60,429 nt of DNA from Peribacillus psychrosaccharolyticus ATCC 23296 (GCF_000305495.1 NZ_AJTN02000257.1:1-60429); one strand, 5' to 3'. Shown: positions 26,951 to 37,080, counted from the first letter of the stretch. Numbers and translations: made by a program. The notes: generated by a model not told the origin, from the letters alone.

Positions 26951-28269
26951 TTGGCTACTAAGCATGAACAAATACTTAAACATATTGATGGGCTCCCAGT
27001 TGGAGAAAAAATATCAGTTCGTCAAATTGCTAAGGTCTTGAGTGTAAGTGAAGGAACAGCTTACCGAGCAATTAAAGAAGCGGAAAATCAAGGATATGTT
27101 AGTTCTATTGAGCGGGTAGGAACCATTAGAATTGAACGAAAAAAAGAGAAAATATTGAAAAACTAACCTTTGCAGAGGTGGTTAATATTGTAGACGGCCA
27201 AGTGATGGGCGGCCGTGAAGGGTTGCATAAAACCTTAAATAAATTTGTTATAGGCGCGATGAAGCTTGAAGCGATGATGCGCTATACGGGACCGGGAAAT
27301 TTATTAATCGTTGGTAATCGGACGAATGCTCACGAACTTGCCCTTCAGGCAGGAGCTGCCGTTTTAATTACCGGTGGTTTTGACACAGAAGAAAGTGTCA
27401 AAAAACTGGCTGATGAAGTACAAATGCCGGTCATTTCTACGAGTTATGACACATTCACAGTTGCAACAATGATTAACCGGGCGATTTACGATCAGTTAAT
27501 CAAAAAAGAAATTTTATTTGTGGAAGACATATTAACACCTGTGCATGAAACGACCTTCCTGAAAACGGGCGACCGTATTTCGGACTGGCTTAAATATAAC
27601 CGGGAGACGGGACATAGCCGTTTTCCAGTTGTTGATGAGCAGATGAAGGTTATGGGGATGGTAACGTCTAAGGATATTATGGGACAAGAGGACACCGTGC
27701 TTCTGGATAAGGTTATGACTAAAAGCCCGATGACGGTTGGCTTGAAGACGAGTGTAGCCTCTTCTGCACATATGATGGTTTGGGAAGGGATAGAATTGCT
27801 GCCAGTCGTCAATGATGCCCATATCTTGCAAGGAATCATCAGCAGGCAGGATGTCTTGAAGGCACTGCAAATGAGTCAAAGGCAGCCTCAGGTTGGTGAG
27901 ACAATTGATGATACGATCACGAGTCAGCTCGTGATGACAGATAACCGCCCTAAAGGGGAAGATATCTATCAATACCAAGTTACCCCGCAAATGACGAATT
28001 ATTTAGGGACCATCTCAAATGGAGTATTTACCACACTTGTTACTGATTCAGCCAATAGAGTGCTGAGAAGCTATAAACGAGGGGATTTGGTTGTAGAGAA
28101 TATGACCATCTATTTCATTAAGCCAGTACAAATTGAAAGCTTATTGGAGATACATCCAAGAGTACTCGAAGTTGGTAGAAAGTTTGGGAAAGTGGACGTC
28201 GAAGTGTACAATGAAGGGAAGTTAGTAGGTAAAGCCCTTTTGACCTGTCAGCTTTTGGATCGTTCATAA
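26951..28269 (+). pseudogene. ytoI: YtoI-type HTH/DRTGG/CBS/hotdog regulator, frameshifted
   Basis: Two adjacent frames match consecutive parts of one ~440-residue protein. Part one (to 27166) is the HTH domain, with KISVRQIAKVLSVSEGTAYR. Part two (from ~27145) carries the DRTGG domain, two CBS repeats and a hotdog-like domain ending CQLLDRS. The break is in A7 at 27139-27145; one more A gives RKKRENIEKLTFAEVVNIVD without a gap. The motif cgA AAA AAA G is also a classic -1 slippery site. TTG 26951 matches the family start. CBS/DRTGG domains often bind adenyl nucleotides; the physiological role is unknown. Confidence 0.85.
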
Positions 28270-28276
28270 GACAAAA

Positions 28277-28317
28277 AAAGAATGAGCCGGCCGGTAAGGC
28301 TGTCTCATCCTTTTTAT
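28277..28317. terminator. Convergent terminator ytoI / ytpI
   Basis: Stem around ATGAGCC / GGCTGTCTCAT with A-run left and T-run right. Confidence 0.65.
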
Positions 28318-28324
28318 TGTATAG

Positions 28325-28630
28325 TTAAACTTGCTTAGATTCTTGTGCTTCTTTAATGGCAAACGGAAGATAATGCTTATACATCTTATATCCGCCAAAT
28401 ATACTGAAACCGCCAATCAGAATAAATAAAGCCGCTACAATATAAGTGGTGGTAGTAGGGTATAAAAACAATTGGTTTACACCAAATACGAAAACGAATA
28501 AGCCAAGCGCTATGGATGACTTACCGGAAAGCCATTTCTTTTCCATAGGTCTATGGGTTCTAAATGATTTAATTTTATAGAAAAGATAAAATGCGAACGA
28601 TATAACAATGATGACAACAAGAATTGGCAT
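28325..28630 (-). CDS. ytpI: YtpI family membrane protein
   Basis: 101 residues with three membrane segments (near 3-20, 42-60 and 66-85) and a polar C-terminus. YtpI is a small conserved Bacillus membrane protein of unknown function. ATG 28630 gives the family length of about 100; GGAGG lies 11 bases upstream. An in-frame TTG six codons earlier is less likely because it overlaps that RBS. Confidence 0.83.
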   Translation of the reverse strand: MPILVVIIVISFAFYLFYKIKSFRTHRPMEKKWLSGKSSIALGLFVFVFGVNQLFLYPTTTTYIVAALFILIGGFSIFGGYKMYKHYLPFAIKEAQESKQV

Positions 28631-28804
28631 TAGTAACAAATCCTCCAAACATTTTGTAATCTTTCCTTATTGTAACGGGATATGACTTGGAAAGCTACTT
28701 TAATGAAGGCAATTAAACTGTATGGCAGGATATTTAAGATCTACCTAGAATAGATGGTAGTAACACCTTGTTAAGAAAACTGTTCGCTCTAAAAGGAGAA
28801 ACCT

Positions 28805-29761
28805 ATGAAAGCACTAATTATTCAAGAAATAAAAAACTATCAAACGATTATTATTCATCGTCACGTCCGTCCAGACCCTGATGCCTATGGGTCACAAGGT
28901 GGACTGGCTGAAATGCTGAAAGTCTCTTTCCCAGAGAAAACGATTTATACTGTTGGGGAAGAAGAAAAATCGCTGAATTACTTAAGACGTTTGGATACGA
29001 TATCGGATGAGACCTATCAAGGCGCACTCGTCATTATATGTGATACGGCAAATGCCGAGCGAATTGATGACACTCGATATACCCTGGCTGATAAACTCAT
29101 AAAAATTGATCATCATCCAAATGAAGATCGATATGGTGACCTTCTTTGGGTGGATACGAATGCAAGCTCGACCAGTGAAATGATCTATGAGCTGTATGAG
29201 TATGGAAAGAACTCCGGGCTTGTTTTAAATGATGAAGCAGCACGCTTGTTATTCGCGGGAATCGTCGGTGATACAGGGAGGTTTTTGTATCCGAGTACGA
29301 CAGAGAAAACGTTAGTCTATGCGGGTGAACTGGTTTCTTATGCCTTTTCACGTCCACAGCTTTTCAGTCAAATGTATGATGTAGAAGAAAACATTATCCG
29401 ATTGAATGGTTATGTACTGCAGCATTTTAGTATTCTCGAGAACGGTACAGGTAAAATGATTCTTACACGGGATATCATGGAGCAATTTGGTGTTACTCCG
29501 GCTGAGGCATCGCTGCTTGTCAGTACACTAGGTTCGGTTAAAGGAATAAAGGCATGGGTTTTCTTTATAGAGGAAGAAAAGGAAATTAGAGTCAGACTCC
29601 GCTCAAAAGGTCCCGTCATTAATGGGATTGCTAAAAAGTACAGCGGAGGCGGTCATCCTATGGCTGCAGGTGCTTCTATTTATTCATGGGCAGCAGCAGA
29701 TCGTGTCCTTGAGGATTTAGAAGAGGCATGTGCGAATTATCGGGAAAGATTCATCGATTAG
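28805..29761 (+). CDS. nrnA: Bifunctional oligoribonuclease/PAP phosphatase NrnA
   Basis: 318-residue DHH/DHHA1 protein. Catalytic motifs: HVRPDPDAYGSQGGL near residue 20, CDTAN near 80, the DHHP-type motif KIDHHPNED near 100, and the DHHA1 motif GGGHPMAAGA near 282. Degrades nanoRNA and 3'-phosphoadenosine 5'-phosphate (ytqI in B. subtilis). AAAGGAG RBS. Convergent with ytrI, with only 23 bases between them. Confidence 0.95.
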   Translation: MKALIIQEIKNYQTIIIHRHVRPDPDAYGSQGGLAEMLKVSFPEKTIYTVGEEEKSLNYLRRLDTISDETYQGALVIICDTANAERIDDTRYTLADKLIKIDHHPNEDRYGDLLWVDTNASSTSEMIYELYEYGKNSGLVLNDEAARLLFAGIVGDTGRFLYPSTTEKTLVYAGELVSYAFSRPQLFSQMYDVEENIIRLNGYVLQHFSILENGTGKMILTRDIMEQFGVTPAEASLLVSTLGSVKGIKAWVFFIEEEKEIRVRLRSKGPVINGIAKKYSGGGHPMAAGASIYSWAAADRVLEDLEEACANYRERFID

Positions 29762-29784
29762 AGAAGCGGCGGATGACCACACTT

Positions 29785-30285
29785 CTATAATCGATGTAGT
29801 TTGACTTCAATCTCCATATTTTTATAAAAAAAGATTTCGGTAATTTCAATCCGATAGCGCTTTTTATTGATTTCGAGGATTTTATTTTCAATCGACTTCT
29901 TTAAGAGCGCTTTTGTTTTATAAACATCTTCAACATTTTTGGTTATTAACGTAGTGAGATCCGTCCGAATGACTTCTTCCGCTTCAGCGACACTGAGTTT
30001 GTCTAAATCATAAAACCGATCATTGACGATATTAACTCGAATCTCCTTAACTGAAAGATGCTTTTCCGTTTCTTCATTTAATTTGTTAAAATCTTGTTCC
30101 CAAATCCCTACTTTGATTTTTAATTCATGGATTTCTTTTCGTTGAATTTCAATAATGCTGATTTGTTTTTCCTGAAGGACACCATACATGTAGAAGAAAA
30201 TAAACCAGCTGCCGATGGCTCCGATGACGACTCCGGCAAAGAATCGCTGCCAGGTAGGCAGTCGATAATAAGGTGGAATTCTCAT
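29785..30285 (-). CDS. ytrI: Sporulation membrane protein YtrI
   Basis: 166 residues: N-terminal MRIPPYYRLPTWQRF, one membrane helix (about residues 18-40), then a coiled-coil and a mixed C-terminal domain. In B. subtilis ytrI is a sporulation gene needed for normal spore formation. Start 30285 is the conserved one and overlaps the ytrH stop by 4 bases (ATGA), so ytrH-ytrI are coupled. Function at molecular level unknown. Confidence 0.88.
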   Translation of the reverse strand: MRIPPYYRLPTWQRFFAGVVIGAIGSWFIFFYMYGVLQEKQISIIEIQRKEIHELKIKVGIWEQDFNKLNEETEKHLSVKEIRVNIVNDRFYDLDKLSVAEAEEVIRTDLTTLITKNVEDVYKTKALLKKSIENKILEINKKRYRIEITEIFFYKNMEIEVKLHRL

Positions 30286-30617
30286 GATGAAATATGCTCC
30301 TGGGTAAACCAATAAATAATTAGTGCTCCACTCTGTGCACCTCCTAGTGCAGAAAGAATCAGTAAGAATTGTTTTAAAATGTCCTTCGTTTCTCCATGGA
30401 AAAGGCCCCGCTCAAAAATATAAACGGTATCAAAGGTTCCGCCGATTGCGGCTACAATTGCCCAGATGCGGAGAGAATCTGATAATCGTGAGACAACCGT
30501 TAATGGAGCTTGTCCAGTGAAAAAGGCAGCGAGTCCACCAATTAAGGAACCTCCTAAAAGCACTCCAAATGAAATGAAATAACTGTTAATAAATGCAGGG
30601 AAAAAGGCTTCCTTCAT
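30282..30617 (-). CDS. ytrH: Sporulation membrane protein YtrH
   Basis: 111 residues with three hydrophobic segments and the conserved RIWAIVAAIGGTFDTVY block. Partner of YtrI in spore formation. Of several ATGs, 30617 is best spaced from AAAGGA. Divergent from dnaE. Confidence 0.88.
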   Translation of the reverse strand: MKEAFFPAFINSYFISFGVLLGGSLIGGLAAFFTGQAPLTVVSRLSDSLRIWAIVAAIGGTFDTVYIFERGLFHGETKDILKQFLLILSALGGAQSGALIIYWFTQEHISS

Positions 30618-30796
30618 CAACATCATCCTTTAGTTGTTAGATAGATTAAAAAATTATATGACCTGAATGAAATAGATATGATTAAAAGCAAAATTAATCG
30701 TACAAAGCAGGAAACCGAAAATGAGAACATATTTTCTTTTTTTCTCTATAAACACTATAATTAAAACAAAAAAGGTTCACTAAGGGGTGAAAAAAG

Positions 30797-33700
30797 ATGT
30801 TTATTCATCTCCACATACAAAGTGCGTACAGTTTACTGTCGAGTACAGTTAAAATAAATGAATTAATTACGAAAGCAAAACTGCAAGGATATTCATCTCT
30901 GGCATTAACTGATCGGAATGTCATGTATGGATCACTCTATTTTTATAAGGAATGCCGTAAGCAAGGAATTAAGCCGATTATCGGTTTACTCGCTGATATT
31001 TTAGATGAAGAAAATCAAGCATATTCACTCCTTTTACTAGCAGAGAATAATGATGGCTATCAAAATCTTTTGAAGATAAGCAGTGCCATCAAAACCAAAT
31101 CTCCACTCGGTCTGCCGCTTAAGTGGCTTAAACATTATTCAGCGGGACTAATCGCTGTCTCACCGGGCAGCGAAGGAAAGATTGAAACCCTGATAAAAGA
31201 AGGAAATACGCTGGAAGCGCAAAAAACGCTTGCTGCCTACACAGAGATTTTTGGAGATCATTCCTTTTTCTTGTCACTTCAACGTCAGGGTGGAAATGAA
31301 GAATGGTTTACCGAAGTCCAAGATTTTGCGAAAGAGAATGCGATAGAACTCACTGCCACTAATCCAGTCTTCTACTTGGAAAAAGACGATGCACTCTCAC
31401 ATGAAGTCATACTAGCCGTAAAGAATGGGAATAAGCTTGCGGATGAAGAACGTGAGAGGATGGACGCTCCTGAACATTATTTAAAAAGTGAAGAAGAAAT
31501 GGTTCGAATGTTCGAGGATTGTCCAGATGCGTTAGAAAATACCATGAGGATTGCGGCTCGGTGTGAAGTGGAGATAGCCTTTAATCGGCCGCTTCTGCCC
31601 AAATATCCGGTTGAAGAAGGCGATAGTGCTTCCAAGATGCTCGAGCGTCTCTGCTGGGAGACATTAACGAAAAAAACAGATGCCTCTGAAGACTATAAAG
31701 ACCGTCTAAAATACGAATTAACCATTATTAACAAGATGGGATTTAGTGATTACTTCTTAATTGTTTGGGATTTCATGAAATATGCCCGAGATAATGGGAT
31801 ACGTACTGGTCCAGGACGGGGATCAGCTGCAGGATCAATGGTTGCTTATGTTTTATCCATTACGGATGTTGATCCAATAGCCCACCATTTATTGTTTGAG
31901 CGGTTTTTAAACCCTGAACGTGTGACAATGCCCGATATTGATATTGATTTTCCAGATAACCGTAGAGACGAAGTGATTGAATATGTGGCGCGTAAATACG
32001 GTGAACTTCATGTGGCGCAAATCCTTACCTTTGGTACTATGGCTGCCAAAGCAGCTCTGCGTGATACAGGAAGAGCCTTTGGATTAAATCCTAAAGAGCT
32101 GGACAAATTGTCAAAAATGATCCCAGGGAGATTAGGAATTACCCTAAAGGACGCGTTTAAGGAATCGAAACAGCTGCGTTCTTTTGTGGATGAAAGCGGG
32201 TTGAATCAATCCCTTTTTGAAACAGCCCTAAAGTTAGAAGGGCTGCCGCGCCATACCTCAACACATGCTGCCGGCATTATCATCAGCGATCAGCCACTGA
32301 CAGAGTTAATAGCTATTCAAGGTGGTCACGAAGGAGTTCATCTTACTCAATTCCCTATGGATCTGCTTGAGGAACTGGGATTATTAAAAATGGATTTCCT
32401 GGGTCTGCGGAATTTAACGTTAATTGAAAATATTGTCGTTTCGGTACAAAAGGAAACGGGAAGGAAACTGGATTTATCAACTATTCCCTTAGACGATGAG
32501 GCATCCTTTAATCTGCTGGCTAAAGGAGAAACAACTGGGATTTTTCAGTTTGAATCATCAGGGATTACGAATGTATTAATGAAGTTAAGGCCGACGCGTT
32601 TTGAGGACATCGTGGCAGTAAATGCCCTCTATCGACCGGGTCCAATGGATAATATACCGCTGTTTATTGAACGTAAACATGGTTTGACACCCATTGATTA
32701 TCCACATCCGGATCTTGAAGAGATTCTAAAAGATACCTATGGTGTCATTGTCTATCAAGAGCAAATTATGCAGATTGCTTCTAAGCTTGCCGGCTTCTCT
32801 CTTGGAGAAGCAGATCTGCTTAGAAGAGCGGTTTCTAAGAAAAAGAAGGATATTCTTGATCAAGAACGTAAGCACTTTACAAGCGGAGCTGTTTCTCAAG
32901 GGTACACGGAACAAACGGCAAATGCTATATACGATATGGTTGTCCGGTTTGCTAATTATGGGTTTAATAGGAGCCATGCCGTTGCATATAGCTTTATTGC
33001 TTATCAGCTCACGTATTTAAAGGCTCGATATCCACAACATTTTTATGCATGTCTGCTTACCTCTGCTATCGGCAATGACGTGAAAATAGCACAGTACGTG
33101 CAAGAATCAAAGAAGCAGGGAATTGAGATTTTACCTCCATCCATTAATATGAGCCAATTTCCTTTTCAGGTTGAAAAGGCAGGAATACGCTTCAGTCTTG
33201 CTGCGATTAAAGGAATCGGCGGCACCGTACTTAAAGAAATTTTTGCTGCCAGAAGGGTTAAACGATTTGACGACTTATTTGATTTTTGTATCCGGGTTTC
33301 TGCGAAAATTGTTAATCGAAAAATTTTAGAAGCCCTTGTCCATTCAGGGGCATTTGATGAATTTAATGTGGACCGTGCGACACTGCTTGCCAGCTTGGAT
33401 GTTGCGATCAGTCATGCAGAATTGGTGAATCCTGGTGATAATCAATTTGATCTGTTTGAACACAGCGATTTTTCATTAAAGCCGAAATACAACGAAGTCG
33501 ATCCAATCCGATCAGAAGATAAGCTCTTTTTTGAAAAAAATGTCCTTGGATTTTATTTATCTGCTCACCCGGCAGCTGGATACAGAAAGATCTTTCAGCA
33601 CTTTGGGGCAGTAACAATTGATATTGCACTTGAGCGAAGTGAAAAGAAAATCTTGTTGGGCGTTTATGTATCAACGGTAAAAAGCATTCGAACAAAAAAG

Positions 33701-34144
33701 GGTGAGGTGATGGCCTTTTTCACTATTAGTGATGAAGGAGGAGACATGGAGGCAGTTGCTTTTCCTGAGCAGTATAAGCAAGCTGCCGTTGAATTAAAGG
33801 CTGGAAATATTTTAATGATTCAAGGGAATTTAGAAGAGCGGGATGGAAAACGACAAGTGATCATTAAAGACGTATACTCCTTGGAAAGCTGTATGGAAAT
33901 GGTGAAGGATAGCGGCCGTTTGTTTATTAAAATTGAGGCAGCTAAACAAACAAATAAATCGCTGCAGCAAATAAAAAGCCTGTTGGTAAAGTATAAAGGT
34001 ATGACAAAAGTCATGCTTTATTATGCTAGTGAAGAGCGCTATATCCAGCTTCCACTTTGGGATTGGGTAGCACCTTCGCAAGCGCTTTTACAACAGCTTG
34101 AAGAAATTGTAGGGAGTGGGAACATCGTCCTCAAAAAAGAATAA
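30797..34144 (+). CDS. dnaE: DNA polymerase III alpha subunit DnaE
   Basis: 1115 residues, the B. subtilis DnaE length. Domains: PHP (1-~210; HLHIQSAYSLLSS), Pol III palm/fingers with the catalytic acidic motif PDIDIDFPDNRRDEV near residue 380, helix-hairpin-helix region (~800), and C-terminal OB fold (~950-1050). It extends primers before handing over to PolC on Gram-positive forks. AAGGGG RBS; 5' region divergent with ytrH. Frame intact throughout. Confidence 0.97.
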   Translation: MFIHLHIQSAYSLLSSTVKINELITKAKLQGYSSLALTDRNVMYGSLYFYKECRKQGIKPIIGLLADILDEENQAYSLLLLAENNDGYQNLLKISSAIKTKSPLGLPLKWLKHYSAGLIAVSPGSEGKIETLIKEGNTLEAQKTLAAYTEIFGDHSFFLSLQRQGGNEEWFTEVQDFAKENAIELTATNPVFYLEKDDALSHEVILAVKNGNKLADEERERMDAPEHYLKSEEEMVRMFEDCPDALENTMRIAARCEVEIAFNRPLLPKYPVEEGDSASKMLERLCWETLTKKTDASEDYKDRLKYELTIINKMGFSDYFLIVWDFMKYARDNGIRTGPGRGSAAGSMVAYVLSITDVDPIAHHLLFERFLNPERVTMPDIDIDFPDNRRDEVIEYVARKYGELHVAQILTFGTMAAKAALRDTGRAFGLNPKELDKLSKMIPGRLGITLKDAFKESKQLRSFVDESGLNQSLFETALKLEGLPRHTSTHAAGIIISDQPLTELIAIQGGHEGVHLTQFPMDLLEELGLLKMDFLGLRNLTLIENIVVSVQKETGRKLDLSTIPLDDEASFNLLAKGETTGIFQFESSGITNVLMKLRPTRFEDIVAVNALYRPGPMDNIPLFIERKHGLTPIDYPHPDLEEILKDTYGVIVYQEQIMQIASKLAGFSLGEADLLRRAVSKKKKDILDQERKHFTSGAVSQGYTEQTANAIYDMVVRFANYGFNRSHAVAYSFIAYQLTYLKARYPQHFYACLLTSAIGNDVKIAQYVQESKKQGIEILPPSINMSQFPFQVEKAGIRFSLAAIKGIGGTVLKEIFAARRVKRFDDLFDFCIRVSAKIVNRKILEALVHSGAFDEFNVDRATLLASLDVAISHAELVNPGDNQFDLFEHSDFSLKPKYNEVDPIRSEDKLFFEKNVLGFYLSAHPAAGYRKIFQHFGAVTIDIALERSEKKILLGVYVSTVKSIRTKKGEVMAFFTISDEGGDMEAVAFPEQYKQAAVELKAGNILMIQGNLEERDGKRQVIIKDVYSLESCMEMVKDSGRLFIKIEAAKQTNKSLQQIKSLLVKYKGMTKVMLYYASEERYIQLPLWDWVAPSQALLQQLEEIVGSGNIVLKKE

Positions 34145-34148
34145 AGTA

Positions 34149-34209
34149 TTTACAAGCTGGATGGATATGTTATATTAACAAATAGGATAAAACGTGGTCT
34201 GACCACTAT
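34149..34209 (+). promoter_or_regulatory. ytsJ/GntR operon promoter with FadR-type operator
   Basis: -35 TTTACA (34149-34154), 16-base spacer, -10 TATATT (34171-34176). At 34191-34209 lies AACGTGGTCTGACCACTAT, whose core TGGTCTGACCA fits the FadR-family pattern TGGTCnGACCA. It would sit just after the start site, fit for autorepression by the GntR regulator encoded at 35506. Confidence 0.72.
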
Positions 34210-34267
34210 GATTGTATATAAAAAGGCCGACTTTTCCAACTACCGGCTAGTCTAAGGAGTGAAGACA

Positions 34268-35509
34268 TTGACATTAAGAGAAGAAGCATTGCATATGCAT
34301 CGTATACATAAAGGAAAGCTGGAAACTGTTTCTAAGGTAGCTGTGCAAAATGCGCAGGACTTAAGCCTGGCATACTCACCTGGTGTGGCTGAACCGTGTA
34401 AAGAAATATATGATAAGCCGGAAACAGTTTACGATTATACGATGAAAGGCAATACTGTAGCTGTCGTAACAGATGGGACGGCTGTTCTCGGTCTTGGGAA
34501 CATTGGTCCAGAGGCTTCACTACCGGTAATGGAAGGGAAGGCCGTATTATTTAAAAGTTTTGCAGGTGTGGATGCTTTTCCAATTTGCCTTAAAACTACG
34601 GATGTTGAAAAAATCATTGAAACGGTTAAACTGCTTGAACCGACGTTTGGCGGAATCAATCTAGAGGATATTGCGGCGCCGAATTGTTTTGAAATTGAAG
34701 AACGATTAAAAAAAGAAACCAATATACCCGTTTTTCACGACGATCAACATGGAACAGCAATTGTAACGGTAGCCGGCCTTGTTAACGCACTTCGCATTGT
34801 GGGTAAAAACATGACTGAGATTAAAGTTGTAGCAAGCGGTGCGGGTGCAGCCGGAATAGCGATTATAAAGCTGCTTTACCATTATGGTGTCCGGGATATT
34901 ATTATGTGTGATTCTAAAGGAGCCATTTTTGAAGGACGTACCTATGGCATGAACGGAGTAAAGGACCAGATTGCAAAGGTAACGAACCGTAATCGAGTTG
35001 AAGGCAGTCTGGAAGAAGTGATTCAAAGTGCGGATGTATTCATTGGAGTCTCAGTCGCTGGTGCGCTGAGTGAGCGTATGGTCGCATCCATGAATGTAGA
35101 CCCAATCATTTTCGCGATGGCGAATCCTGATCCTGAGATTATGCCCGATACAGCAAAGGCTGCAGGAGCCAAAGTAGTCGGTACCGGCCGATCTGATTTC
35201 CCTAATCAGGTAAATAATGTCCTAGCTTTTCCAGGAATCTTTAGAGGGGCGTTAGATGTACGGGCAACCCATATTAACGAAGAAATGAAAATTGCTGCTG
35301 TCGAGGCAATTGCGGGCTTAATAAACCCAGACGAACTTCATGCGGACTATGTAATTCCAGCTCCATTTGATCCAAGAGTGGCACCAGAGGTCGCTGCAGC
35401 TGTGGCAAAGGCTGCAATGGAAACTGGCGTCGCTAGATTACAGGTGGATCCAGAAGTCATAAAGGAAAAAACAAGGAAACTTGCATTAATAGGAAAAAGT
35501 GAGGAATGA
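34268..35509 (+). CDS. ytsJ: NADP-dependent malic enzyme YtsJ
   Basis: 413 residues, short bacterial malic-enzyme form. Motifs: LAYSPGVAEPC near residue 33, FHDDQHGTAIV near 160 for substrate/metal, and the dinucleotide-binding GAGAAGIA near 195. Converts malate to pyruvate, CO2 and NAD(P)H; YtsJ is the NADP form in B. subtilis. The start is TTG at 34268: AAGGAG is 8 bases before it, and the upstream GTG would lie inside that RBS. The GntR gene overlaps its stop by 4 bases. Confidence 0.95.
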   Translation: MTLREEALHMHRIHKGKLETVSKVAVQNAQDLSLAYSPGVAEPCKEIYDKPETVYDYTMKGNTVAVVTDGTAVLGLGNIGPEASLPVMEGKAVLFKSFAGVDAFPICLKTTDVEKIIETVKLLEPTFGGINLEDIAAPNCFEIEERLKKETNIPVFHDDQHGTAIVTVAGLVNALRIVGKNMTEIKVVASGAGAAGIAIIKLLYHYGVRDIIMCDSKGAIFEGRTYGMNGVKDQIAKVTNRNRVEGSLEEVIQSADVFIGVSVAGALSERMVASMNVDPIIFAMANPDPEIMPDTAKAAGAKVVGTGRSDFPNQVNNVLAFPGIFRGALDVRATHINEEMKIAAVEAIAGLINPDELHADYVIPAPFDPRVAPEVAAAVAKAAMETGVARLQVDPEVIKEKTRKLALIGKSEE

Positions 35510-36144
35510 CCGAAGTGAATGGTTCGACATCGAAAATTTACTTGGAAGTGGTAGAAAAGCTAAGAAATATGATTGAAAAAGATGGATTAAACCCTGGAGA
35601 TAAAATCCCTTCAGAACGTGAACTTTCAGAACGCTTGAGTGTTGGGCGTTCTTCTGTACGTGAAGCATTGCGTGCTTTAGAACTTCTTGGACTAATTGAG
35701 ACAAGAAGAGGAGAGGGCACATTTATTAAAGATTTTCAGGAGCATAAACTAGTAGAACTCCTCGGAACTTTTTTTCTACAAAATACGAAGGTTAAGAAAG
35801 ATTTAGCAGAAACGAAGCAGCTTCTTGAATTAGATTGCATACAAATTATTTTACTCCAGGCATCAAGTGAAAGTCTTGACAGTTTTGCTAAATGGGCTGA
35901 ACAGGGCAATTTTGATGACCAATCCTATTTTGGAAAACTTCTTGAAGTTAATCCGAATAAGCTTTTGGAAAGAATGTGGAGTATTGTTAATACCTATGCA
36001 CAGGCTGCACAAGTTGAATTCATTCAAGCAGACTTACAGGCCTACATCGACCTCGCACTTGCTCTGAGACAACGTCAAAAAGCGCAGACGGAACAAATAT
36101 ATCGAGAAAGAATTAGACAAGGTGTCAGCATTAAACTGACATAG
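35506..36144 (+). CDS. FadR-subfamily GntR transcriptional regulator
   Basis: 212 residues. N-terminal winged helix with the GntR/FadR pattern DKIPSERELSERLSVGRSSVREALRALELLGLIE (residues ~28-62, quoted in two parts: PSERELSERL and SVREALRALELLG), then an all-helical ligand domain shorter than a typical FCD domain. ATGA overlap with ytsJ. The matching palindromes at ytsJ and ytcI suggest it represses itself, malic enzyme and an acyl-CoA synthetase, possibly in response to an acyl-CoA or central metabolite. Ligand unknown. accDA follow in the same direction after 72 bases. Confidence 0.85.
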   Translation: MTEVNGSTSKIYLEVVEKLRNMIEKDGLNPGDKIPSERELSERLSVGRSSVREALRALELLGLIETRRGEGTFIKDFQEHKLVELLGTFFLQNTKVKKDLAETKQLLELDCIQIILLQASSESLDSFAKWAEQGNFDDQSYFGKLLEVNPNKLLERMWSIVNTYAQAAQVEFIQADLQAYIDLALALRQRQKAQTEQIYRERIRQGVSIKLT

Positions 36145-36153
36145 TTAACTACT

Positions 36154-36195
36154 ATTTTTACCCGCTTTTTACTGTAAAACGGTAAAAAAGCATGA
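36154..36195 (+). other. Hairpin between GntR gene and accD
   Basis: GCTTTTTAC / GTAAAAAAGC inverted repeat without a T-run. It could be an attenuator or processing site, since accDA probably read on from the upstream genes. Confidence 0.4.
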
Positions 36196-36216
36196 GTGGT
36201 AAAGGGAGGATTCATC

Positions 36217-37080
36217 TTGCTTAAAGATTTATTTGCAAAACCAAAGAAGAAGAAATATGCGACGATTCCTACTGAGCGGGATAAGCAGGATGTGCCAGAA
36301 GGAATCATGACTAAATGTCCTAGCTGTAAGAAAATCATGTATACGAAAGAACTAACCAAAAATGTGAAAGTCTGCCTTCACTGCAGCTATCATCATCCGA
36401 TGACGGCCTATGAACGAATTAATAGTTTATTTGATGCCGGATTTGTTGAAATGGATCGTGGAATGATTTCGGTTAATCCATTAGATTTTCCAGATTATAT
36501 GGAAAAGCTTGAAAAAGATAAAGTGAAAACAATGATGAACGAAGCCGTAGTAACAGGTATTGGAAGAATTTCTGGGTATGAACTATCTGTTGCCGTTATG
36601 GATTCAAAGTTTCGAATGGGAAGTATGGGTTCTGTTGTCGGGGAAAAAATTACCCGTGCGATTGAAAAAGCATGTGAAAAGAAAATTCCTTTCTTCATCT
36701 TTACAGCATCAGGAGGAGCTAGAATGCAAGAAGGTGTGTTAAGTTTGATGCAAATGGCCAAAACGAGTGCAGCCTTAAAAATGTTTAGTGATGAAGGCGG
36801 TCTAATTGTCTCAATTATGACTCATCCCACCACTGGAGGCGTCTCGGCGAGTTTTGCTTCGCTTGGTGATATTAATTTAGCTGAACCTGGGGCTCTAATT
36901 GGGTTTGCAGGGAGACGAATTATTGAACAGACCATTAGAGAAGAACTTCCCGAAGACTTCCAAACAGCCGAGTTCTTGATGAAACACGGCCAACTTGATG
37001 CGGTTGTACCACGTCAAGAATTAAAGGATACATTGACCAATATCTTAAAAATTCATGTACCTGGTGGTGAACGAATATGA
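36217..37080 (+). CDS. accD: Acetyl-CoA carboxylase carboxyltransferase subunit beta
   Basis: 287 residues. N-terminal four-cysteine zinc ribbon (CPSCKK ... CLHCSYHH, residues ~28-52), then the crotonase-like carboxyltransferase domain with [11 protein letters not shown] near residue 165. Works with AccA, adding carboxyl from biotin to acetyl-CoA to make malonyl-CoA. TTG start 36217 follows AAGGGAGG and gives the conserved MLKDLF N-terminus. accA overlaps by 4 bases. Confidence 0.95.
   Translation: MLKDLFAKPKKKKYATIPTERDKQDVPEGIMTKCPSCKKIMYTKELTKNVKVCLHCSYHHPMTAYERINSLFDAGFVEMDRGMISVNPLDFPDYMEKLEKDKVKTMMNEAVVTGIGRISGYELSVAVMDSKFRMGSMGSVVGEKITRAIEKACEKKIPFFIFTASGGARMQEGVLSLMQMAKTSAALKMFSDEGGLIVSIMTHPTTGGVSASFASLGDINLAEPGALIGFAGRRIIEQTIREELPEDFQTAEFLMKHGQLDAVVPRQELKDTLTNILKIHVPGGERI

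Noticed and set aside
30797-34144. Possible inactive PHP in DnaE because of HLHIQS
   Set aside because: A Gln/Ile variant here is normal for Bacillus DnaE; nothing else is unusual.
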